Assembly: GCA_023700825.1 (NCBI GenBank)
Contig: JAMPYE010000089.1
Coordinates: 1-11,797, forward strand
Length of the DNA: 11,797 bases
Direction: 5' to 3'
Source: Thermoanaerobaculia bacterium
Lineage (GTDB): Bacteria; Acidobacteriota; Thermoanaerobaculia; Gp7-AA8
Shown here: one piece after another, positions 1 through 5,966 of the stretch
Layout of the letters: every line of letters begins with the position of its first letter
How positions within the stretch are numbered: position 1 is the stretch's first letter
The notes under the pieces: generated by a model
What the model saw: the letters and a program-made list of their open reading frames with translations, nothing else
Databases searched by the model: none
Told to the model about the DNA's origin: nothing
Made by a program: the position numbers and the translations under genes

Positions 1-1234
1 GGTCGGGATCGAGCGCCACTTTCGCCGATACATCTACCCGGCGGATAGAAAGAGGCGGGAGCGATCCACCAGCGAGCGTCAGATTGCCACGCTCGTCGGA
101 GCACTTCTCCTCCCACTTTCCGACCAGCCGAAACAGAGTTTCGCGGTCGCTAGCCGGAAGCTGCCGAGGCAGCACCAGCGCGCAGCCCATGACCGCGCTG
201 TCGGCGTGTTCGTGTCCCACGAACGGCAGGGGGACGAAGGCGACATGTGCCTGCTCGGAAGGAGCGATCTCGGCGTGGCCTGAGAGCGTTTCCGGCAGGT
301 CCGTGCCGCCGTGCTGTTCGAGCAGCGCACCGCGCAGGGCCCGCGCGACATCCGTGGAGCGCGAAGACACGGGCCGCGATCCTCCGACGCGCTCGAAGAT
401 AATCCAGTCGGTGGAAAAGACACTCTGGGCGCTAGGTGGCGGTGCCACGATCTCGGAGGCCGAGCGGTAGCGCTGAGGACGCGCAGGAAGCACGCGGGGT
501 TGCCAGCCTTCATGGTGAGCAAAGGCCTGTTCGAGTCGTTCAAGTTGACGGATCCCGATCACTCGCAAGGTGATCTCGCCATCCTCGCCCGGAACGAGCG
601 TCGGGGTTATCTCGCGGTCGACGATGCTGCAACGCACGAGTGACGAGGAGTGACCAAGCCGGGTCACTCGGGCACATAGTCGTTCGAGCGCCCCACGATG
701 CTCTGTTGCGTCCGAATTCTGCCAGAGGAACGCAAATGTCGGAGTCTCGGGGATGACTACGGGAAACGTCCGAACCTGACGCGTACGTCGCTCAGGGAGA
801 AGCGCGATCGCGGTCTTGAGCGCCTTATCGGAGGGGGCTGCCTCCACGACGTTCGGAGCTCTACTCGCGGCGGCGAGCTTCTTCTCGGCGGCCTTCCGTT
901 TGCTGGCCCCGTCGGCTCGTTGGAGAGCCTCCTCCGCATCGCGAATGTCAGAGTCCAATCCAAGCGTGACGTCATTGACTGGCACATAGACGTCCTGCAC
1001 TTGCCGCATCCCTACCCTCGACTCGGGATCGACCCATAGCGACGGCGCGCCCTGATGCTCGAGCCACAAAAGCGCCGCTCGCTCCGCCTCGTCAACCTCC
1101 TCGTCGTCGTGGAGCGCGGCGACCAATGTCGAAAAGAAGCGCGCCGGATGAGGCGGCCACTCTGCGCGTCCGCGATCGTTATGCGCGGTCGCCGCGTAGC
1201 GACCCGTCAGGAACTCGATCTCGATCGCCAGCAT
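1..1234 (-). CDS. csb2: Type I-G CRISPR Csb2 (Cas5-Cas6 fusion), C-terminus beyond left edge
   Basis: An uninterrupted minus-strand frame of 411 codons runs from ATG at 1234 off the left edge. It matches the GSU0054/Csb2 family, a predicted fusion of Cas5 (crRNA 5'-handle binding in the Cascade complex) and Cas6 (crRNA-processing ribonuclease). Visible family features are EWPPHPARFF at residues 25-34, YVPVND at 83-88, LPERRTRQVRTFP at 146-158, a TRLGHSSSLVR segment at 191-201, and VAFVPLPFVGHEHAD at 331-345 followed by a LVLP strand. A charged helical stretch lies at about 95-124. The ATG shares its A with the csb1 stop (TGATG), so translational coupling is expected. The missing end should hold the rest of the Cas6-like part, so its catalytic residues cannot be judged. 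Codon third positions look less strictly G/C than in the kinase and antiporter genes, as judged by eye. Family assignment is from recognised motifs, not a search. Confidence 0.9.
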   Translation of the reverse strand, partial: MLAIEIEFLTGRYAATAHNDRGRAEWPPHPARFFSTLVAALHDDEEVDEAERAALLWLEHQGAPSLWVDPESRVGMRQVQDVYVPVNDVTLGLDSDIRDAEEALQRADGASKRKAAEKKLAAASRAPNVVEAAPSDKALKTAIALLPERRTRQVRTFPVVIPETPTFAFLWQNSDATEHRGALERLCARVTRLGHSSSLVRCSIVDREITPTLVPGEDGEITLRVIGIRQLERLEQAFAHHEGWQPRVLPARPQRYRSASEIVAPPPSAQSVFSTDWIIFERVGGSRPVSSRSTDVARALRGALLEQHGGTDLPETLSGHAEIAPSEQAHVAFVPLPFVGHEHADSAVMGCALVLPRQLPASDRETLFRLVGKWEEKCSDERGNLTLAGGSLPPLSIRRVDVSAKVALDPD

Positions 1235-2484
1235 CACGCGTCTCCGGCATCAGCCTCTGTTACAGCCAGCGCGCGGCTCTTCTTCACGAGGTCAGCCAGT
1301 TTCGGCGACGGTTGCAATTCCGCGAGTGCCTCACCCGCAGGCTTGTCGAACCTGATGCCGTCCGGAAGCTTGGCGACTGCCTCGTTGTAGAGCGCAATCG
1401 CCCCAGCGAGGTCGAGATCCACCGCAGTCGTGCTTCCATCTCGAGCGACCGCTTCGAGGCTCAGCGCGAAGCCCTTTTTCGGCACGAGAAGGCAGCGGGA
1501 GCGCAGATCGTGTCCGCGGCTCTCGGCTGCGAATACGGCGAGCAAACCGAGCGCAGCCAGCACAGTGCGGGCTTCCTCCGCTCCCGTGGTGAAGCCCAGA
1601 CGTCGCAGGGACGCGAGCGAGAGCACAACCGTGTGGCGTGCTTCGTCGAGCGTCACGCCACCGGCGACCGTGTCGATGCTCGGTGTGACGTTGCCGTGGT
1701 TCACTTCGGACGGCTTGCCCTCCTTGCCGAATTTGATTGGGTCACCCTTCTTGTGGTCCTTCTCGTCCTTTTCGTACGTCCTCGCGTTCTCGACGGCGGT
1801 CGTCCATCGCTCGTTCTCGTCCGCCGCGGCGTAGATGTCTGCGGACTTCTTGAGGATGTTCAGAGGATCGATCCGGCTCTCAGTCTTGCTGCCGGCGACA
1901 GCATTGATGCCAACGATCTCCGAGACCAGCGCGCGCTGGAACTTGGCGCCAAGGCCACCCTTGGGTCCCGTGCTGTCCCACAAGCCGAAGACCAGCCCCG
2001 TCGGGCAGACCTTGAACAACGCCGTCGCGTTCCTGGTGCTCGCATCGGTGAACGACTTGCCAATGTCCGAGAACCGGAAGAGCTGGCCGCCCAGCAGGCT
2101 GTCACGCAGGAGCGCGTCGGCGATACGGTGGGGCGCGGAGAGCGATGTCACGCGACCTACCTCGGGTGCGATCGGCGAGAAGTCAACGCTTACGACCGGG
2201 AGAGCAATTCGCTTCTCGGCCCACAGCACCTCAAGTGCCTCCTCCATCCGATTCGCCTGGCTCTGCACGGAGTCGATGAGCACGCACCTCGCGTCGTGCC
2301 CGTCGATGCGGCGCGTCTCGAACGCGTACTTGGCACCGGCACTCTTGTTCTTGTCGTCGACCGCGTGAGTCGGAGGGAAGATCTTGTCTCCCGGTCCGCC
2401 CGCGGGTTCCAGCGTCGCAGTGCCGCGGATGGCGACAGCGTCGCCGGCCACGAGTTCTGTCAGTTGCTTAACGTTCATCGCCAT
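1234..2484 (-). CDS. csb1: Type I-G CRISPR Cas7 (Csb1, GSU0053 family)
   Basis: 416 residues; predicted Cas7 backbone subunit of the type I-G Cascade, polymerising along the crRNA spacer. Family features seen: an N-terminal strand with PGDKIFPPTH (31-40), VLIDSVQSQANRMEEAL (68-84, the characteristic S.Q..ANR.E block), PHRIADALLRDS (118-129), a PSEVNHGNVTPS segment (258-269) and VVLSLASLRRLGF (286-298). A lysine/acid-rich loop lies at 236-258. The start at 2484 is chosen because GAGGAG lies 8 nt upstream; the next in-frame ATG (2478) would be too far away. It is the first cas gene of the operon, with csb2 overlapping its stop. cas3, cas8 (csx17), the adaptation genes and the array are not in the window and would be expected left of position 1. 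Family call is confident; mechanism is inferred from other I-G systems. Confidence 0.92.
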   Translation of the reverse strand: MAMNVKQLTELVAGDAVAIRGTATLEPAGGPGDKIFPPTHAVDDKNKSAGAKYAFETRRIDGHDARCVLIDSVQSQANRMEEALEVLWAEKRIALPVVSVDFSPIAPEVGRVTSLSAPHRIADALLRDSLLGGQLFRFSDIGKSFTDASTRNATALFKVCPTGLVFGLWDSTGPKGGLGAKFQRALVSEIVGINAVAGSKTESRIDPLNILKKSADIYAAADENERWTTAVENARTYEKDEKDHKKGDPIKFGKEGKPSEVNHGNVTPSIDTVAGGVTLDEARHTVVLSLASLRRLGFTTGAEEARTVLAALGLLAVFAAESRGHDLRSRCLLVPKKGFALSLEAVARDGSTTAVDLDLAGAIALYNEAVAKLPDGIRFDKPAGEALAELQPSPKLADLVKKSRALAVTEADAGDA

Positions 2485-2492
2485 CAGTTCTT

Positions 2493-2498
2493 CTCCTC
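2493..2498 (-). promoter_or_regulatory. csb1 ribosome binding site
   Basis: GAGGAG on the minus strand, 8 nt before the ATG at 2484. It fixes the csb1 start as the first of two close in-frame ATG codons. Confidence 0.75.
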
Positions 2499-2504
2499 AT
2501 CTGC

Positions 2505-2526
2505 ATCCGCATGTCTATCCGCATGT
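2505..2526. repeat. Tandem 10-bp direct repeat in csb1 leader
   Basis: ATCCGCATGT occurs twice, at 2505-2514 and 2517-2526, with a 12-bp period, ending 6 bp upstream of the csb1 ribosome site. It may be a protein-binding site or part of the 5' UTR; the sequence alone does not decide. It could also be chance duplication. Confidence 0.5.
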
Positions 2527-2754
2527 GTATTGGTGGTTCGGCTCGTAACTCGTGGTGTCGAGCATCGTCATGGGTTCGGTTCCATTCCATTGGAACTTGC
2601 AACCACGCCGTCCCTCACGATCGAGGAGATTCCGCGGAAGCTCCATCGTCCGCTGAAGGCGCAGGCCGGGCGCGATCGGTGCAGCCTTCAAGTGACGATG
2701 CCGACGGAACAGCCGGCGCACATCTCGCCGGCACACCGCCTTGCGAAGCTCCAT
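2515..2754 (-). CDS. Possible small basic protein, 79 aa (doubtful)
   Basis: An open frame between the WYL regulator and csb1, ATG at 2754 with a weak GGGAG 7 nt upstream, stop TAG at 2515. The same frame could start further up at GTG 2811. The product would be Arg-rich at its N-terminus (MELRKAVCRRDVRRLFRRHR) and has no family I recognise, no membrane segment and no metal motif. The first 50 or so codons have moderately G/C-rich third positions and the end does not. Both dyad sites described here fall inside it, which favours a regulatory spacer over a gene. Confidence 0.22.
   Translation of the reverse strand: MELRKAVCRRDVRRLFRRHRHLKAAPIAPGLRLQRTMELPRNLLDREGRRGCKFQWNGTEPMTMLDTTSYEPNHQYTCG
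2579..2596. promoter_or_regulatory. Candidate operator 2 upstream of csb1
   Basis: GTTCCATTCCATTGGAAC: perfect 6-bp outer arms GTTCCA/TGGAAC around 6 bp, and a nested TTCCA-T-TGGAA dyad at 2585-2595. It lies about 95-112 bp before the csb1 ATG. A similar TTCC...GGAA core is present in the dyad at 2625-2644. Binding by the adjacent WYL regulator is inference. Confidence 0.45.
2625..2644. promoter_or_regulatory. Candidate operator 1 upstream of csb1
   Basis: GGAGATTCCGCGGAAGCTCC is a 20-bp dyad with 9 of 10 base pairs symmetric, centred on the perfect palindrome TTCCGCGGAA (2630-2639). Its centre is about 44 bp from that of the dyad at 2579-2596, roughly four helical turns. This spacing would suit cooperative binding of dimers. 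No convincing -35/-10 pair was found beside it. Confidence 0.45.
2712..2732. other. GC-rich hairpin between WYL gene and csb1
   Basis: GCCGGCG, 7-nt loop, CGCCGGC: a perfect 7-bp stem about 82-102 bp after the stop of the WYL gene. No T-tract follows on the minus strand, so it is not a classical intrinsic terminator. It could attenuate readthrough from the regulator into the cas genes, or be an additional dyad. Confidence 0.35.
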
Positions 2755-2813
2755 TGCGTATCTCCCGGCGCGACTCTGTCCCCTCATGCTTTCCACTCTA
2801 GTCCCGACCACTG

Positions 2814-3824
2814 TCAGTTTCTGTCATTCCGCTTCGACGACCGGTGATCCCTCGATTTCGCGATGCGCGCAGCGGCGACGGGGCCGGTACCCCACCTGCT
2901 CGGGTGCGCGTTGGTGACTCCTTCCGCGATCTCCCGCACGCGCGCGACGAGCTCCTCCGGCTCGATCGCTCTCGCCTTTCCTCCGAACGTCACGATCCAG
3001 CGCGCGATCTCCTCGACATGCGCGAGCGTCACCCGGTACTCGGCCGCCCCGCCAGGCAGAATCCGCACCGACTCGCCTTCGTGATGGCGCGCGCTCTCGA
3101 CGAGCGAAGCGACGTCGGGCTCGAACTCGATGACGACCTCGCGCGGGTCGCCTCCCTGAAAGAGGCTCCACGCATTGCGAAGCCAGGCCTCGACGTCGAA
3201 GTTCTCGGGACGCAGAAACAAGTCGCCGGTCGCGGTCGCGGCACGGACCCGGTCGAGGCGGAACATGCGCGGCCCCCCGTTCTCGTGACAGCGGCCCGCA
3301 AGGTACCAGGCCTCGCCGCGGTGGAAGAGCGCCCACGGGTCGACGCGGCGGATGCGCCGGCTTTGCGACGAGATCGAAACGTAGTCGATGCGCAAGGTCT
3401 GCTGTCGCGCGATCGCATCCTCGATCGCAGGAACGAGGGTATCGAGCACAGGACCGCTTCGCTCGAGGTCCGCGAGGACGACTCCCTCGGCCGCTCCGTC
3501 GACGGCGGCGGTCAGTTTCGACGCGAGCGACTCGAGTCGCCGGCGCATCGCCGGCTCGCGTCGAAGCGCGGGTGTGCCGAGGAGGAGGCGCAGCGTGGCG
3601 CGCTCCTGCACGGTCAGCAACAGCGGCCGCCACGAGGCGCCGTCCACCAGCCGGTAGCGCCCGTCGAGCTGAACGAGCGGAATCCCGAGCTCTTCGATTC
3701 CCGACAGGTCGCGGTAGAGGGTCCGCTCCGAGACGCCGAGCTCGCCCGCGAGCTGCTCGCGCGTGCGCCCGCTCCGCGTGTCGAGCAGACTCACGAGCCG
3801 GAGAAGCCTCGCTGCACGAGTCAT
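2814..3824 (-). CDS. HTH-WYL transcriptional regulator (YafY/DeoR-like)
   Basis: 336 residues. The N-terminal winged helix-turn-helix (about 5-60) contains TREQLAGELGVSERTLYRDL, typical of DNA-binding regulators of this family. The WYL domain (about 130-195) contains the eponymous AWYLAG at 172-177 and the MFRLDRV strand at 187-193. A C-terminal WCX-like part reaches about residue 303, followed by a basic, probably disordered tail (about 304-336). WYL domains are thought to sense nucleotide or nucleic-acid ligands, and WYL regulators such as CapW and BrxR repress phage-defence operons. Start ATG is supported by AGGGAGG 6 nt upstream. It lies 329 bp upstream of csb1 on the same strand, so it may control the cas operon, but ordinary metabolic WYL regulators look alike. 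Family call is sure; target is inferred. Confidence 0.9.
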   Translation of the reverse strand: MTRAARLLRLVSLLDTRSGRTREQLAGELGVSERTLYRDLSGIEELGIPLVQLDGRYRLVDGASWRPLLLTVQERATLRLLLGTPALRREPAMRRRLESLASKLTAAVDGAAEGVVLADLERSGPVLDTLVPAIEDAIARQQTLRIDYVSISSQSRRIRRVDPWALFHRGEAWYLAGRCHENGGPRMFRLDRVRAATATGDLFLRPENFDVEAWLRNAWSLFQGGDPREVVIEFEPDVASLVESARHHEGESVRILPGGAAEYRVTLAHVEEIARWIVTFGGKARAIEPEELVARVREIAEGVTNAHPSRWGTGPVAAARIAKSRDHRSSKRNDRN

Positions 3825-3830
3825 CGGGTG

Positions 3831-3837
3831 CCTCCCT
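3831..3837 (-). promoter_or_regulatory. WYL regulator ribosome binding site
   Basis: AGGGAGG on the minus strand, 6 nt before the ATG at 3824. It is a strong site that fixes the start. Confidence 0.8.
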
Positions 3838-4031
3838 GTTCGAGAACCGGGCCCGCCGTCCCGGGCGTCTGGCTGCAGCGCGCCACCGAGGTCATCTCTC
3901 CAGGAGTGTCGCGCAGGAGAATTTCCCTACCACCCCGGATAGCATGCGGCTCGCAACCGACGCGGCCTCGTTCAAGCCTCACAAGACGCGCAACTCCGGG
4001 GCGAGTGCTGCGCGTCCGTCAGTGACGACGA

Positions 4032-4044
4032 GACCGGCCCGGTC
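4032..4044. repeat. 13-bp palindrome upstream of the WYL gene
   Basis: GACCGG, one central base, CCGGTC; perfect dyad about 208-220 bp before the WYL start. It could be an operator for the regulator itself; no experimental or comparative support. Confidence 0.35.
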
Positions 4045-4069
4045 ATGGTAGCAGGAAATACCGTCGTGG

Positions 4070-4116
4070 CCGGCACGTCACCGCCCGCGGCTCTGGCTGC
4101 GCGGAGGGCGTGCCGG
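4070..4116. repeat. 8-bp inverted repeat pair, 31-bp spacer
   Basis: CCGGCACG at 4070-4077 and CGTGCCGG at 4109-4116 are exact complements. They could form a long-loop hairpin in transcripts reading through from the AraC operon, or be two separated half-sites. Confidence 0.4.
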
Positions 4117-4161
4117 ACACGAAATTATCGGGATTTCGGGGAGAGCCGCCGAGGCTCCGGC

Positions 4162-4989
4162 TCAACCGCCCTGCTGCGCGTGATTCCGGCGGTATCGCGA
4201 CGGGGTCGTTCCCGTGTGCGCCTTGAACACCCGGACGAAATGCGACTGATCGCAGAAGCCGGCGGCGCTCGCGATCTCGCCGAGTGCGATGTCGGACCCT
4301 ACCAGCATCTCGACTGCCCGCTCCACCCGCCGCCGGCGGATGAATTCGCCCACCGAGCAGTCGAACGCGCGACGGAAGCCTTCCGCAAGAGTCACCGGAG
4401 GCACGCCGACGGTCTTCGCGATGTCGACGAGCCGAAGCTTATTCATGTACTGCTCGCTGATCAGCCGTCGCGCCTCGTGGGCCCACGGCGCGATCCGCGT
4501 CTCCGATCGCGCGTCGAGGAGCCGCGAAGCGAGCGCCATGAATTCCAGGATGAGCCCCTCGAGCGCGACGTCCGACGACCGCCGCCGGTTCTGCAACTCC
4601 GCGCGGATTCTCAGTGAGAGCGGGAAGAGCTCGGCTCCCGAGACGAACGTCGCCGGGGGAGCGTGACCGAAGAGCTCCCGCGCCATCGCCGCACGCTCCT
4701 CGTCGATCTCGATCGACAGCAGCGTCGTCTTCTGCCTGAACTCGACCGCGTGGCAGAGCCCGGGCGGGAAATAGACGATCGACGCACTCTGCATCATCCG
4801 GCTGCCCGACACCTCGTGCTCGCGAAGTTCGCCCTCGAAGATGATGACGATGTGAGGCCGCTCGTGCACGTGAGCGTGCAGCACGCATCCCTGCTCCCAG
4901 ATCTCCTCGGTGATCTCGAATCCGGGCACGCGGGCGTATGCGACGAGATGGTCAGCGAGTTCGGTCACGGAATTCGGAGCCCACGCCAT
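4162..4989 (-). CDS. AraC-family transcriptional regulator
   Basis: 275 residues. The N-terminal cupin-like ligand domain (about 25-95) includes HAHVHERPHIVIIFEGEL and a YFPPGLCHAVEF turn. The C-terminal AraC/XylS double helix-turn-helix (about 170-270) has LRLVDIAKTVGVPPVTLAEGF in the first HTH and the signature GFCDQSHFVRVFKAHTGTTP in the second. The frame stays open up to a TTG at 5016, but GGAGGG lies 6 nt before the ATG at 4989, which is therefore chosen. The gene begins 16 bp after the stop of the upstream hydrolase gene, so the two are probably cotranscribed. The ligand is unknown; the histidines in the cupin part leave metal binding possible. It probably controls its own operon or a nearby metabolic gene. 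Confidence 0.92.
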   Translation of the reverse strand: MAWAPNSVTELADHLVAYARVPGFEITEEIWEQGCVLHAHVHERPHIVIIFEGELREHEVSGSRMMQSASIVYFPPGLCHAVEFRQKTTLLSIEIDEERAAMARELFGHAPPATFVSGAELFPLSLRIRAELQNRRRSSDVALEGLILEFMALASRLLDARSETRIAPWAHEARRLISEQYMNKLRLVDIAKTVGVPPVTLAEGFRRAFDCSVGEFIRRRRVERAVEMLVGSDIALGEIASAAGFCDQSHFVRVFKAHTGTTPSRYRRNHAQQGG

Positions 4990-4995
4990 CACCGT

Positions 4996-5001
4996 CCCTC
5001 C
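4996..5001 (-). promoter_or_regulatory. AraC-family gene ribosome binding site
   Basis: GGAGGG on the minus strand, 6 nt before ATG 4989 and just past the upstream gene's stop. It decides the start over the in-frame TTG at 5016. Confidence 0.75.
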
Positions 5002-5005
5002 ATTC

Positions 5006-5629
5006 TCACCGCTCAATTCTCGATTCGCTTCCTACGGACGCGACGATGTCGTCCGCGACGAGCCTCGAGTTCATGATCAGCGTGTGAACGGCCGGCACCT
5101 CGACCAGTTCGCAGCCGCGAATCCTGGTGTCGTCCACCGTGAGGATCCCGTCGTTCTTCGAGTCCCCGAACGGAGAGAGCGCTCCGACCGGCCCGGCCGT
5201 CCCGGCGTAGATCCTCGTCGGCATCCATGGCGCGGGAAGCGAGTCCATGAAGGCGGGGTCGGCGAGCCGCAGCCCTGCGTCGCGCGTGAGCATCCTCAGC
5301 AGCGGCCACCGCTGCACGAAGTGCTTCGCGGCCTGGCACGCGCGGCCTGGCGGGGCGATCAGGAAACAGGCGCCTGGCGGCATGTCGGCGAGCGCGGGCA
5401 GCGCCATGCGGATCAGCACCGCGCCGAGCGAATGGCTGACCAGCACATACTCCCCGTCCGCCACCTCCCGTACACGCCGGGCGAGCCGGGCCGCCATCGC
5501 GTCGGTCAATTCGACCGTCGCCGAATAGCCGAAATACGACACCTCGAGCCCGGCCCGGGCGAGCCGCCGCCCGAGAAGGAACATCGAGACCGGAGTTCGG
5601 AACATCCCGTGAACGAGAATCGCGCGCAT
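5006..5629 (-). CDS. Small alpha/beta hydrolase, lipase/esterase-like
   Basis: 207 residues. It opens with the first core strand and oxyanion turn (MRAILVHGMFRTPVSM), then YFGYSATVE (32-40), the nucleophile elbow VSHSLGA (64-70, Ser67), a NDGILTVDDTR segment (159-169) with an acidic candidate, and VHT at 181-183 giving the catalytic His182. The elbow reads S-x-S-x-G instead of the usual G-x-S-x-G. No signal peptide, so it is probably cytoplasmic; substrate unknown. The open frame continues to 6187, but upstream of ATG 5629 it reads through the 5741-5868 repeat and antisense to the kinase gene, so that extension is spurious. The ribosome site is weak. It forms a likely operon with the downstream AraC-type gene. 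Fold sure, specificity unknown. Confidence 0.82.
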   Translation of the reverse strand: MRAILVHGMFRTPVSMFLLGRRLARAGLEVSYFGYSATVELTDAMAARLARRVREVADGEYVLVSHSLGAVLIRMALPALADMPPGACFLIAPPGRACQAAKHFVQRWPLLRMLTRDAGLRLADPAFMDSLPAPWMPTRIYAGTAGPVGALSPFGDSKNDGILTVDDTRIRGCELVEVPAVHTLIMNSRLVADDIVASVGSESRIER

Positions 5630-5740
5630 GGTCAGCCAGTCTTGCTCCCCTTCGATTCGTGGCTCGAGGAGAAAGGTTTCATGCTGGACGTGAACTTCCT
5701 GTGGGGTTTGGGATGACGAACCGGCGGGAGCTGGATGCCG

Positions 5741-5868
5741 ATGTGGCGCGGGCACTTCCGCCTGCGCGTGGCCCCACCAAACGGGGCGACCTGTGAACGC
5801 CGAACTCGTGCCTCGATCGGGTGGCGCTTCGTCCCGCTCCGCGGGACAGGCAGGAGTGCCTGCGCCAT
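5741..5868. repeat. Paired-hairpin intergenic repeat, copy A
   Basis: 128 bp between the divergent hydrolase and kinase genes. The left arm has GCGCGGGC...GCCTGCGC (a stem with one G-T wobble). The inverted right arm GGCAGGAGTGCCTGCGCC is nearly the complement of the left. The interior shares GGCGACCTGT and TGGCGCTTCG with the copy at 8652-8767, and contains its own TCCCGC-TCC-GCGGGA hairpin. It has no coding capacity of its own. It resembles REP/BIME-type or miniature elements; the mobilising enzyme is not in the window. Confidence 0.8.
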
Positions 5869-5907
5869 AAACCAGCCGGTGGCAGAGGATGCCCCGTACA
5901 GTCCGTC

Positions 5908-5937
5908 CTGCGAATGCCCCGCGTTCTGGCGCATAAT
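5908..5937 (+). promoter_or_regulatory. Candidate kinase promoter
   Basis: CATAAT at 5932-5937 differs from the sigma-70 -10 consensus at one base. CTGCGA at 5908-5913, 18 bp upstream, is a weak -35. Transcription would start about 20-25 nt before the kinase ATG. It begins some 40 bp after the end of the repeat at 5741-5868. Confidence 0.45.
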
Positions 5938-5966
5938 CGCGCCATCCAAACGGAGTGGAGCCTTTG

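Larger units (their letters stand above)
3838..4161. other. Intergenic gap with several inverted repeats
   Basis: No credible gene is seen between the AraC-type stop and the WYL start. Structures seen: GACCGG-C-CCGGTC, a 13-bp palindrome at 4032-4044; CCGGCACG (4070-4077) with its complement CGTGCCGG (4109-4116), 31 bp apart; CGAAAT (4120-4125) paired with ATTTCG (4133-4138) over a 7-nt loop; and GAGCC/GGCTC with a 5-nt loop at about 4143-4157, right after the AraC-type stop. The last two could end AraC-operon transcription but lack a T-tract. The WYL promoter must lie here or further upstream; no clear -35/-10 pair was recognised. Confidence 0.5.

Noticed and set aside
1126..2847. 573-codon plus-strand open frame
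   Set aside because: It lies antisense to csb1 and the csb2 start, has no recognisable domain, and is the expected shadow of a GC-rich gene.
2844..4025. 393-codon plus-strand open frame
   Set aside because: Antisense shadow of the WYL regulator, with Arg/Pro-rich low-information protein.
4142..4158. Intrinsic terminator after the AraC-type gene
   Set aside because: A stem of 5-6 bp exists, but no T-tract follows, so it is listed only as a structure in the gap.
4990..5016. Upstream TTG start for the AraC-type gene
   Set aside because: It has no ribosome site, and a strong GGAGGG stands between it and the ATG at 4989.
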